Assembly (NCBI GenBank): GCA_900541345.1
Contig: UQJE01000081.1
Span: forward strand, 1 to 10,830
Direction: 5' to 3'
From: an uncultured Blautia sp.
GTDB lineage: Bacteria > Bacillota > Clostridia > Lachnospirales > Lachnospiraceae
Length of the DNA: 10,830 bases
Positions 1-6,629 of the stretch are shown here, piece after piece; positions within the stretch are counted from its first letter, which is position 1; every line of letters begins with the position of its first letter. Position numbers and translations under genes: made by a program. Below the pieces are notes generated by a model. That model did no database searches, had not been told where the DNA came from, and saw nothing but the letters and a program-made list of their open reading frames with translations.

Positions 1-162
1 GGGATAAACGCTGAAGGCATCTAAGCGTGAAGCCCCCCTCAAGATGAGATATCCCATTCGAAAGAAGTAAACCCCCTTGAAGACGACGAGGTAGATAGGG
101 CAGAGGTGGAAGTACAGTAATGTATGGAGCTGACTGTTACTAATCGGGTGAGGGCTTGACCA
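1..162 (+). rRNA. 23S ribosomal RNA, 3' end (partial)
   Basis: This is the last part of a large-subunit rRNA; the rest lies upstream of the window. Recognisable conserved pieces in order are 'ggataaacgctga', 'catctaagcgtgaagcc', 'ctcaagatgagat', 'ccttgaagacgacgaggt', 'gagctgac', 'tactaatcg' and the terminal 'gagggcttgacc'. The end is set at about 162 from that terminal motif, which in mature rRNA pairs with the 5' end of 23S. The text differs from the commonest bacterial version at a few bases (for example 'gtaaacccc' and 'cgggtgag'), which looks like ordinary lineage variation. No protein should be called here, including the reading frame on the opposite strand. Confidence 0.97.
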
Positions 163-420
163 AAAAGCGAGAAAGCGGTCAAGGGAAACAGGAACAGACG
201 GAGCAAGTTTACTTGCAGAAGGAAGTTCAAAGTTGCCCTTGGACATTTGCGAAGCAAAAGGCACTGAGCAGCGGAGCTGCGAGGTGACCGCAAGCGAGCG
301 CAAAGTTGGAACTGCATTTTAGCATAACGCAAGGTAAGAGAATTCTCAAGGAAATGTCAGCATGTATGTAGTTTTGAAGCGATAATCAAAAAGTAAATGT
401 TAGTAGTTTCAAGTAAGATT
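163..420 (+). other. rRNA operon 3' spacer without a 5S gene
   Basis: This is the transcribed spacer between 23S and the operon terminator. It has no open gene and nothing resembling 5S rRNA. It carries several short inverted repeats: 'cttgacc' (155-161) with 'ggtcaag' (177-183), 'gcaagt' with 'acttgc' (203-216), 'tttgc' with 'gcaaa' (246-258), 'gcagc' with 'gctgc' (268-280), 'gcggtca' (175-181) with 'tgaccgc' (285-291), and the perfect palindrome 'gagaattctc' (338-347). The last 100 bases, with 'gcataacgcaaggtaagag' and 'gttttgaag', resemble spacers I associate with Lachnospiraceae rRNA operons. The hairpins are probably RNA processing signals; that role is inferred. Confidence 0.7.
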
Positions 421-443
421 CCGGGCTTCTGCTCGGTTTTTTT
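421..443 (+). terminator. Rho-independent terminator of the rRNA operon
   Basis: The stem is 'ccgggc' / 'gctcgg' (six pairs, one of them G-U) with loop 'ttct', followed directly by seven Ts. It closes the rRNA transcript about 40 bases before the next start codon, so the symporter gene must either have a promoter inside the spacer or depend on read-through. I saw no convincing -35/-10 pair between the terminator and the gene. Confidence 0.88.
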
Positions 444-484
444 ATTGCAAAAAATAAGGATAAATAGGAAAGGAGAAGCACAGA

Positions 485-1885
485 ATGCTCAACGAAATTT
501 TAGGAAAAATAAATGACTGGATGTATACGTATCTTTTATTATTTCTACTTGTAGGAACCGGCATTTATTTTACTATCAGAACACGCTGTGTACAGCTTAG
601 ATTTTTAAAGGAATCTTTTCATGTACTAAAAGAAAAAGGAAAGGAAGAAAATGGAAAAAAACAGGTGTCGTCTTTTCAGGCGCTTATGATTTCCACTGCT
701 TCCAGGGTAGGAACCGGAAATATTGCAGGTATTGCAACTGCGATTGCAGCAGGAGGAGCAGGCGCTGTTTTCTGGATGTGGCTCATGGCGATTATAGGAG
801 GCGCTTCCGCTTTTATCGAAAGTACTCTTGCGCAGGTTTATAAAGTAAAAGATAAGGAGGATTTTAGAGGAGGTCCTTCCTATTATATGGAGAAAGCGTT
901 AGGAAAAAGAAGCGTTGGGGTTTTATTTGCAATCCTTCTTATTATATGCTTTGCATATGGTTTTAACGGACTGCAGTCTTTTAATATGTCCTCTTCTTTG
1001 GAATATTATATTCCGGGATATGGCGATACCATATATCCTGTGATTGTAGGCGCTGTTCTGGCAATAGGAACTGCGATTGTTATTTTTGGAGGAGTACACC
1101 GTATTGGTTTTATTACTTCTGTACTTGTTCCTGTTATGGCAGGCTCTTATCTTCTGATAGGGCTTTATACTATTATTGTAAATATTTCTGAGCTTCCGCA
1201 CATATTTTCCATGATTTTATCTCAGGCCTTTGATTTTCAGGCTTTTGCAGGAGGAATGGCGGGAAGCGCGGTGGTCATTGGAATTAAGAGAGGTCTTTTT
1301 TCAAACGAAGCAGGTATGGGAAGCGCGCCGAATGCTTCTGCAAGCGCTTCTGTAAGTCACCCGGCAAAGCAGGGGATGGTACAGGTTCTTTCTGTATTTA
1401 TTGATACCCTTTTAATCTGTTCTGCAACAGCTATGATGCTGCTTCTTTCTGGTGTAGAAGGAAAGACAGGGGTTCTGGACGGAATTCCGTTTGTACAGAA
1501 GGCAGTATCTGCAAATGTGGGAAACTGGGGAATTCATTTTATTACACTTTCTATTTTTGCTTTTGCATTCAGCAGTTTAATAGGAAATTATTATTATGCG
1601 GAATCTAATATTCTGTTTATTAAAAATAATAAAAAACTTCTTTTTGTATTCCGTATCACTTGTATTCTGGCAGTATTCTTCGGAGCACAGGCGGATTTTT
1701 CCATGATGTGGAATATTGCGGACATTACAATGGGTTGTATGGCAACTGTGAATATTATTGTGATCTTAATTTTGGGAAATAAGGCAATACGCGTGTTAAA
1801 GGATTATGAAAAACAGAAGAAAGAGGGAAAAGATCCTGTTTTTTCTGCGAAAGACGTTGGAATCGATAACGCAGATTGCTGGTAA
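485..1885 (+). CDS. AGCS-family sodium:alanine/glycine symporter
   Basis: Predicted membrane carrier that takes up a small neutral amino acid (alanine or glycine; glutamine in some relatives) with Na+. The 466-residue length is normal for the family. The AGCS signature is clear: 'ASRVGTGNIAGIATAIAAGG' at residues 72-91, then 'GAVFWMW' and 'FRGGPSYYME' (127-136), and 'GLFSNEAGMGSAPNASAS' at 270-287. About ten to eleven hydrophobic helices run from residue 14 to 430, followed by a charged cytoplasmic tail. The ATG at 485 has 'aaaggag' (469-475) at nine bases spacing. It follows the rRNA terminator and lies 21 bases before the MATE gene, so the two are probably co-transcribed. The family is certain; the exact amino acid is not readable from sequence. 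Confidence 0.95.
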   Translation: MLNEILGKINDWMYTYLLLFLLVGTGIYFTIRTRCVQLRFLKESFHVLKEKGKEENGKKQVSSFQALMISTASRVGTGNIAGIATAIAAGGAGAVFWMWLMAIIGGASAFIESTLAQVYKVKDKEDFRGGPSYYMEKALGKRSVGVLFAILLIICFAYGFNGLQSFNMSSSLEYYIPGYGDTIYPVIVGAVLAIGTAIVIFGGVHRIGFITSVLVPVMAGSYLLIGLYTIIVNISELPHIFSMILSQAFDFQAFAGGMAGSAVVIGIKRGLFSNEAGMGSAPNASASASVSHPAKQGMVQVLSVFIDTLLICSATAMMLLLSGVEGKTGVLDGIPFVQKAVSANVGNWGIHFITLSIFAFAFSSLIGNYYYAESNILFIKNNKKLLFVFRITCILAVFFGAQADFSMMWNIADITMGCMATVNIIVILILGNKAIRVLKDYEKQKKEGKDPVFSAKDVGIDNADCW

Positions 1886-1892
1886 GGTTTTC

Positions 1893-1899
1893 AGGAGGG
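1893..1899 (+). promoter_or_regulatory. Ribosome site deciding the GTG start of the MATE gene
   Basis: 'aggaggg' lies seven bases before GTG 1907. The next in-frame ATG is at codon 23, just before the first hydrophobic helix, and has no comparable site, so GTG is chosen. Confidence 0.85.
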
Positions 1900-1906
1900 A
1901 ATTATA

Positions 1907-3316
1907 GTGGAAGGGATAAGGAAAAAACCGGCGTTTATTGCAAAGTTTTTCGGTAATAAAAAGTTTTATAAGATGGTATTAGCCATTGCCGTACCTATCA
2001 TGGTACAAAATGGAATTACCAATTTCGTAAGTCTTCTCGATAATATTATGATTGGGCGCATCGGTACAGAGCAGATGTCAGGTGCGGCTATTGTAAATCA
2101 GCTTCTTTTTGTATACAACCTCTGTATTTTCGGAGGAGTTTCTGGAGCAGGTATTTTTACGGCACAGTATTTTGGACAGAAGGACCATGAAGGTGTCAGA
2201 CAGACTTTTCGCTATAAATTCTGGCTGGCAGTAGCTTTAACAGCAACAGCGATTGTGCTGTTTCTTGGAGCAGGAGATTCTCTGATTAATATGTATCTTC
2301 AGGGAGATGGGACAGCCAGAGAAATTGCAGATACACTTGTTTATGGAAAACAGTATCTTCAGATTATGCTTATTGGTCTGCCGGCTTTTATGATGGTTCA
2401 GGTATACGCAAGTACTTTAAGAGAGTGCGGAGAAACTATGCTTCCTATGAAAGCCGGTGTAGCAGCGGTTCTTGTAAATCTTTTATTTAACTATATTCTG
2501 ATTTACGGAAAATTCGGTTTTCCAGCGCTCGGTGTGCGGGGTGCTGCTATTGCCACTGTAATTTCAAGATATGTGGAAATCATAATCATTGTTTGGTGGA
2601 CGCATAAGCACAGCGAAAAGAATCCGTTTGCGAAGGGACTTTACAGTACATTAAAAGTTCCGTTAAATCTTACAAAGAAAATTCTTATAAAAGGAACGCC
2701 TCTTCTTTTAAATGAAACGCTGTGGGCATCAGCTATGGCAATGCTTGCCCAGTGTTATTCTGTAAGAGGATTAAATGTTGTGGCGGGAATGAATATTTCC
2801 AATACCATTAACAATGTGTTTAATATCGTATTTATCGCTTTGGGAGATTCCGTTGCCATTGTTGTGGGACAGCTTTTAGGAGCTGGAAAAATGAAAGAAG
2901 CGAGAGATACAGATAATAAAATGATCATGTTTTCTGTATTATGCTGTACGGGAGTTGCCGCAGCAATGCTTGTTTTGGCACCGTTATTTCCTATGTTGTA
3001 TAATACAAATGACCAGGCGAGAGAACTTGCAAAATACTTTATCATGGTGACTGCGATATTTATGCCTCAGAATGCATTTCTTCATGCTGCATATTTTACG
3101 CTTCGTTCAGGAGGAAAGACAATTATTACGTTCCTTTTTGACAGCGTATTTATCTGGTGTGTCAGCGTTCCGGTTGCATTTATCTTAAGCAGGTATACAA
3201 CACTGCCTGTAGTGGCTATTTATATTTTTGTTCAGGCAGCGGATATGATCAAGTGTGTCATAGGCTTTGTGCTTGTGAAAAAAGGTGTGTGGCTTCAAAA
3301 TATTGTGTCTTCTTAA
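1907..3316 (+). CDS. MATE-family multidrug/toxin efflux transporter
   Basis: Predicted Na+- or H+-coupled exporter of organic cations, drugs or metabolites in the cytoplasmic membrane. At 469 residues it has the usual MATE length with twelve hydrophobic helices in two halves. Family features seen: 'VPIMVQNGITNFVSLLDNIM' (29-48) leading into 'IGRIGTEQMSGAAI', then 'GAGIFTAQYFGQKD' (80-93), and in the second half 'GTPLLLNETLWASAM' and 'ALGDSVAIVVGQLLGAGKM', the counterpart of the first-half quasi-repeat. The gene starts with GTG after a strong ribosome site, 21 bases behind the symporter gene, suggesting an operon, and is followed four bases after its stop by a terminator. Substrate is unknown; pairing with an amino-acid symporter is not enough to assign one. 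Confidence 0.95.
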   Translation: MEGIRKKPAFIAKFFGNKKFYKMVLAIAVPIMVQNGITNFVSLLDNIMIGRIGTEQMSGAAIVNQLLFVYNLCIFGGVSGAGIFTAQYFGQKDHEGVRQTFRYKFWLAVALTATAIVLFLGAGDSLINMYLQGDGTAREIADTLVYGKQYLQIMLIGLPAFMMVQVYASTLRECGETMLPMKAGVAAVLVNLLFNYILIYGKFGFPALGVRGAAIATVISRYVEIIIIVWWTHKHSEKNPFAKGLYSTLKVPLNLTKKILIKGTPLLLNETLWASAMAMLAQCYSVRGLNVVAGMNISNTINNVFNIVFIALGDSVAIVVGQLLGAGKMKEARDTDNKMIMFSVLCCTGVAAAMLVLAPLFPMLYNTNDQARELAKYFIMVTAIFMPQNAFLHAAYFTLRSGGKTIITFLFDSVFIWCVSVPVAFILSRYTTLPVVAIYIFVQAADMIKCVIGFVLVKKGVWLQNIVSS

Positions 3317-3319
3317 GAA

Positions 3320-3365
3320 ACAGTGCCCTCTTTTTTACTGGAAAAGAGTGGCACTGTAATTTTTT
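3320..3365 (+). terminator. Rho-independent terminator after the MATE gene
   Basis: A long stem of 15 pairs, 'acagtgccctctttt' (3320-3334) against 'aaaagag' and 'ggcactgt' (3342-3357, one bulged T at 3349), has a seven-base loop and a run of six Ts at 3360-3365. It ends the symporter-MATE transcript. Confidence 0.93.
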
Positions 3366-3386
3366 AGTAAATAAAAGCAAAAAACA

Positions 3387-3404
3387 GTTGAATATTTTTT
3401 CAAC
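3387..3404. repeat. Inverted repeat over the opp promoter -35 box
   Basis: 'gttgaa' (3387-3392) and 'ttcaac' (3399-3404) are perfect inverted copies separated by 'tatttt'. The left half covers the -35 box. The spacing would suit a dimeric repressor, or it may be chance in an A/T-rich stretch. No regulator gene is in the window. Confidence 0.45.
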
Positions 3405-3416
3405 ATATACTATAAT
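3388..3416 (+). promoter_or_regulatory. Sigma-A type promoter of the opp operon
   Basis: TTGAAT (3388-3393), a 17-base spacer and a perfect TATAAT (3411-3416) lie between the MATE terminator and the first opp gene. Expected transcription start is near 3423, leaving an untranslated leader of about 188 bases. No better promoter is visible closer to the gene. Confidence 0.82.
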
Positions 3417-3442
3417 ATACAAATGCGATAGAGGGTAGAAGC

Positions 3443-3502
3443 AGAAGGCAACTACATTTTTTTTAACCAAATATGTCCGTCTAATAAAGACAGTTGTTTT
3501 CT
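3443..3502 (+). promoter_or_regulatory. Possible structured leader of the opp mRNA (three-way junction)
   Basis: The leader can fold into an 11-pair closing stem, 'agaaggcaact' (3443-3453) with 'agttgttttct' (3492-3502; two G-U pairs), which encloses two small hairpins: 'acat'/'atgt' (3454-3457, 3473-3476) and 'gtct'/'agac' (3479-3482, 3488-3491). It matches no riboswitch class I know. The rest of the leader, 3503-3594, is A/T-rich with no gene and no clear terminator. A role in control is inference only. Confidence 0.35.
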
Positions 3503-3594
3503 AAAAATGAAAAAATTATAAAAATTTCACACAATTTATAAAGAAAATATTTTTTCAATAAAGGATTCCCTGACTATTGTAAGAAAATCACAAA

Positions 3595-3601
3595 AAAGGA
3601 G
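3595..3601 (+). promoter_or_regulatory. Ribosome site deciding the TTG start of oppB
   Basis: 'aaaggag' lies nine bases before TTG 3611. No ATG or GTG in this frame lies near it; the next in-frame ATG is codon 27, which would delete the first membrane helix. Confidence 0.85.
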
Positions 3602-3610
3602 TGTATTTAC

Positions 3611-4522
3611 TTGGCGAAATACGTAACAAAGCGAGTTCTTCTCGCAATCGTCACCGTTTTCATTGTCTGCGGTATCACATTTTTTTCAATGAATGCGATT
3701 CCCGGCGGTCCATTTGATGGTGAAAAAGCACTTTCTCCAGAAGTAAAAGCTGCATTGGAGAAACGATTTAATCTGGATAAACCAGTTCCGGAACAGTTTG
3801 CGTTGTATCTTAAAAATCTTTCACATGGGGACTTTGGTGTTTCTGCAAAGACAGGAAGAGATATTAAGACTACAATTTTTGAATCTTTTAAAGTGTCTGC
3901 AAAACTTGGCGGAATGGCAATTATTACTGCACTGATTTTCGGACTGATCTTCGGAAGTATCGCAGCGCTTACAAGAAATAAACTTCCTGACAGGTTGATT
4001 ATCTTCTTCTCGACGTTGTTCACGTCGTTGCCCAGCTTTGTGTTTGCCTCGCTGCTTCTGCTGGTATTCTGCGTGACATTAAAGTGGATTCCAGTGTGGG
4101 ATCCAAATAATCCGAATTATCTCCTTCCGGTAATTGCTCTGTCAGCATATCCAATGGCATATATTACCCGTCTTACAAAGACAAGTATGCTTGATGTTAT
4201 GGGACAGGATTATGTTCGTACAGCAAGAGCGAAAGGTGTGGCAAAACTTAAAGTAATCTTTAAGCATACTCTTCGTAACGCTTTAATTCCGGTTGTTACA
4301 TATGTGGGACCGATGACAGCTTCTATTCTTACAGGAAGCCTTGTTGTAGAAAAGATTTTTACTATTGGAGGCCTTGGTGCAAAATTTGTAGAGGCAATTA
4401 CAAACAGAGATTATCCTCTGATCATGGGAACAACAATTTTCCTGGCTATTCTGATGGTAACAATGAATCTTATTACGGATATTGTATATAAGGCAATTGA
4501 CCCGAGAATTAAACTGGATTAA
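3611..4522 (+). CDS. oppB: Oligopeptide ABC transporter, permease OppB
   Basis: One of two membrane subunits forming the peptide channel of an Opp/Dpp-type importer. At 303 residues it matches the family length (about 305). The N-terminal helix (residues 7-30) ends in the family's 'AIPGGPFD', followed by an extracellular 'LEKRFNLDKPVPEQFALYLK' (49-68) and 'GDFGVS'. The cytoplasmic EAA loop that contacts the ATPases is at about 200-231 ('DYVRTARAKGV', 'FKHTLRNALIPVV'), and the tail is 'YKAIDPRIKLD'. It starts with TTG and is the first gene of the operon. Its stop codon overlaps the ribosome site of oppC, so the two are probably translated in close coordination. Peptide versus nickel import cannot be told from the permease alone; the binding protein favours peptides. 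Confidence 0.95.
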   Translation: MAKYVTKRVLLAIVTVFIVCGITFFSMNAIPGGPFDGEKALSPEVKAALEKRFNLDKPVPEQFALYLKNLSHGDFGVSAKTGRDIKTTIFESFKVSAKLGGMAIITALIFGLIFGSIAALTRNKLPDRLIIFFSTLFTSLPSFVFASLLLLVFCVTLKWIPVWDPNNPNYLLPVIALSAYPMAYITRLTKTSMLDVMGQDYVRTARAKGVAKLKVIFKHTLRNALIPVVTYVGPMTASILTGSLVVEKIFTIGGLGAKFVEAITNRDYPLIMGTTIFLAILMVTMNLITDIVYKAIDPRIKLD

Positions 4523-4527
4523 GGAGG
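4521..4527 (+). promoter_or_regulatory. Ribosome site of oppC overlapping the oppB stop
   Basis: 'aaggagg' shares two bases with the oppB TAA (4520-4522) and sits seven bases before GTG 4535. This favours GTG over the ATG at codon 11 and suggests coupled translation. Confidence 0.85.
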
Positions 4528-4534
4528 AAATTAC

Positions 4535-5620
4535 GTGGATAACACCAATAAAAATCTGGATGCTATGCCAAAGAAATCACCGCTCAGTTTCCAGATTGAT
4601 TTGAAAAAATTTGAAAAAGCTACAGATGAAGAAAAACGTCAGCAGGATGTTATGAGTGAATCAACGTCCTTTTTGAAAGATGGTCTTCGTAAATTAAGTA
4701 AAAACCCGCTTGCGATGGGAAGTATTGTTGTACTTATTTTAATTATCGGAATGATTTTTATTGTACCTCATGTAGTACCGTATTCTTATTCTCAGATTAT
4801 TACAGTAAACGGAAGAAGAGATAAATCTGCGGCAAATATGGCTCCATTCCAGTATTCGGATTTGGAACAGAAATACATCGAGGAAGGGGGAAAGGTATTC
4901 CCTCATATTATGGGAACAGACGAAATGGGACGTGATTACTTTGTACGTGTTGTATACGGAACAAGAGTATCTCTTGCAGTAGGTCTTTTTGCAAGTATTA
5001 TCGTTCTGTTTATTGGAGTTTTGTACGGAAGTGTCTCGGGATATTTCGGAGGAAAGGTCGACCTTGTCATGATGCGTATAGTGGATATTATATATTCACT
5101 GCCGGATATGCTTATGGTAATTCTTTTATCCGTTGTTCTTCGAGAGGTTTTAAATGTAGATAAAATTCCGTTCCTGCAGAAGCTGGGAACAAATATGATT
5201 TCTCTGTTTATTGTATTTGGTCTTCTGTACTGGACAAGTATGGCTCGTATGGTACGTGGACAGATTCTTACAATTAAACAGAATGAATATATTCTGGCTG
5301 CAAAAACAAGTGGTGCAAAAGCAGGACGTATTATTCGTAAACATATTCTGCCAAACTGTATCAGTGTTATCATTGTTTCCGGAGCCTTACAGATTCCATC
5401 TGCGATTTTCACAGAGAGTTTCTTAAGCTTTATCGGACTTGGCGTACAGGCTCCGATGCCTTCTCTTGGTTCTCTGGCAAATGCAGGACGTGCCGGTCTT
5501 ACTGCTTATCCATATAAGCTTGTTTTCCCGGCTCTTATGATTTGTCTTATTACACTGGCATTTAACTTACTGGGTGATGGCCTTCGTGATGCCTTTGACC
5601 CGAAACTGAGGAGGGACTAA
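4535..5620 (+). CDS. oppC: Oligopeptide ABC transporter, permease OppC
   Basis: Second channel subunit, partner of OppB. It is 361 residues long, more than the usual 300 or so. The excess comes from a charged cytoplasmic N-terminus of about 55 residues ('DLKKFEKATDEEKRQQD') before the first helix (60-80), a longer external stretch at about 85-122, and extra residues at about 203-220 ('REVLNVDKIPFLQKLG'). The family core is intact: 'HIMGTDEMGRDYF' (124-136), 'DIIYSLPDMLMV', the EAA loop at 251-280 ('EYILAAKTSGAKAG', 'IRKHILPNC'), 'GLGVQAPMPSLGSL' (301-314) and the ending 'LLGDGLRDAFDPKLRRD'. The gene starts with GTG and ends one base before oppD begins. Confidence 0.95.
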   Translation: MDNTNKNLDAMPKKSPLSFQIDLKKFEKATDEEKRQQDVMSESTSFLKDGLRKLSKNPLAMGSIVVLILIIGMIFIVPHVVPYSYSQIITVNGRRDKSAANMAPFQYSDLEQKYIEEGGKVFPHIMGTDEMGRDYFVRVVYGTRVSLAVGLFASIIVLFIGVLYGSVSGYFGGKVDLVMMRIVDIIYSLPDMLMVILLSVVLREVLNVDKIPFLQKLGTNMISLFIVFGLLYWTSMARMVRGQILTIKQNEYILAAKTSGAKAGRIIRKHILPNCISVIIVSGALQIPSAIFTESFLSFIGLGVQAPMPSLGSLANAGRAGLTAYPYKLVFPALMICLITLAFNLLGDGLRDAFDPKLRRD

Positions 5621-5621
5621 G

Positions 5622-6629
5622 ATGAGCGAACATTTACTTTCAGTAGTAGACTTAAATACCTCTTTTAAGACAGAAAGAGGAGAGGTAATGGCGGTAAACG
5701 GTGTTTCCTTTAATCTTGATGAGGGAAAGATTCTCGGAATCGTAGGAGAGTCTGGTTCCGGTAAGAGTGTTACTGCATATTCAATTATGCAGATTCTTGA
5801 GAAAAACGGAAGCATTAAGAAGGGACAGGTTTTATATAAAGGACAGGATATTACAAAATATTCTGAAAAACAAATGCGTGATTTCCGTGGAAAATGCTGT
5901 TCTATTATTTTCCAGGATCCTATGACAAGTCTGAATCCTGTATTTACAATCGGAAATCAGTTAAAAGAAGCAATTGAGCTTCATACAGAGCGCAGGGGAA
6001 AAGAAGCAATGGCCCGTGCCATCGAGATGCTGACTCTTGTAGGTGTAAACGAACCGGAAAAACGTGTAAAACAGTATCCGTATGAATTATCAGGCGGTAT
6101 GCGCCAGCGTGTTATGATTGCAATGGCACTTGCATGTGAACCGGATATTCTGATTGCAGATGAGCCGACAACAGCTCTTGACGTAACCATTCAGGCACAG
6201 ATTTTGGAACTGATGCAGAGTCTTCAGAAAAAACTGGGCATGGCAATTATTATGGTAACACATGATCTTGGTGTTATTGCAGATATGTGTGATGAGATTA
6301 TTGTTATGTACGGTGGACGTGTATGTGAGCGTGGAACAGCAGAAGATATTTTCTATCGCCCTTCTCATGAATATACAAAAGGACTTCTGAAGTCCATTCC
6401 AAGCGTGGATAAAATGGGAGAAAGATTAGTTCCGATTTCAGGAACTCCGATTAACCTTCTGAATATGCCGAAGGGTTGTGCATTCTGTCCGCGATGTGAA
6501 AATGCCATGAAAATCTGTATCGAGGAGGTTCCGCCGGAAATGCAGATGCCGGATGGCCATTTTGCTTCCTGTTGGATGAATGTGAAGAAACAGATGGAGG
6601 CACAGCAGGAGGGAGGAAACAATGAGTGA
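5622..6629 (+). CDS. oppD: Oligopeptide ABC transporter, ATP-binding protein OppD
   Basis: Cytoplasmic ATPase that powers peptide uptake as a pair with OppF. All ABC motifs are present: Walker A GESGSGKS (42-49), Q-loop 'FQDP' with Q98, signature LSGGMRQR (156-163), Walker B 'ILIADE' (176-181) and the switch histidine H214 in 'THD'. The C-terminal oligopeptide-transporter domain has 'GCAFCPRC' and further cysteines C286, C289, C292, C299 and C317; the spacing of C286/C292/C299/C317 matches the set reported to hold a 4Fe-4S cluster in Opp/Dpp ATPases. The 335-residue length is normal. The ribosome site 'aggaggg' (5609-5615) lies inside the end of oppC. The 3' end overlaps oppF by eight bases. 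Confidence 0.96.
   Translation: MSEHLLSVVDLNTSFKTERGEVMAVNGVSFNLDEGKILGIVGESGSGKSVTAYSIMQILEKNGSIKKGQVLYKGQDITKYSEKQMRDFRGKCCSIIFQDPMTSLNPVFTIGNQLKEAIELHTERRGKEAMARAIEMLTLVGVNEPEKRVKQYPYELSGGMRQRVMIAMALACEPDILIADEPTTALDVTIQAQILELMQSLQKKLGMAIIMVTHDLGVIADMCDEIIVMYGGRVCERGTAEDIFYRPSHEYTKGLLKSIPSVDKMGERLVPISGTPINLLNMPKGCAFCPRCENAMKICIEEVPPEMQMPDGHFASCWMNVKKQMEAQQEGGNNE

Noticed and set aside
39..332. 97-residue reading frame on the minus strand
   Set aside because: It lies across the 23S rRNA end and spacer; it has no ribosome site and no recognisable protein motif.
3157..3438. 93-residue plus-strand frame at the end of the MATE gene
   Set aside because: It overlaps the MATE 3' end in another frame and runs through the terminator and the opp promoter.
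3423..3445. 'gatagaggg' near the opp start site, like the first bases of a lysine riboswitch
   Set aside because: None of the later conserved lysine-riboswitch blocks, nor a closing 'ctatc' strand, occurs in the leader.
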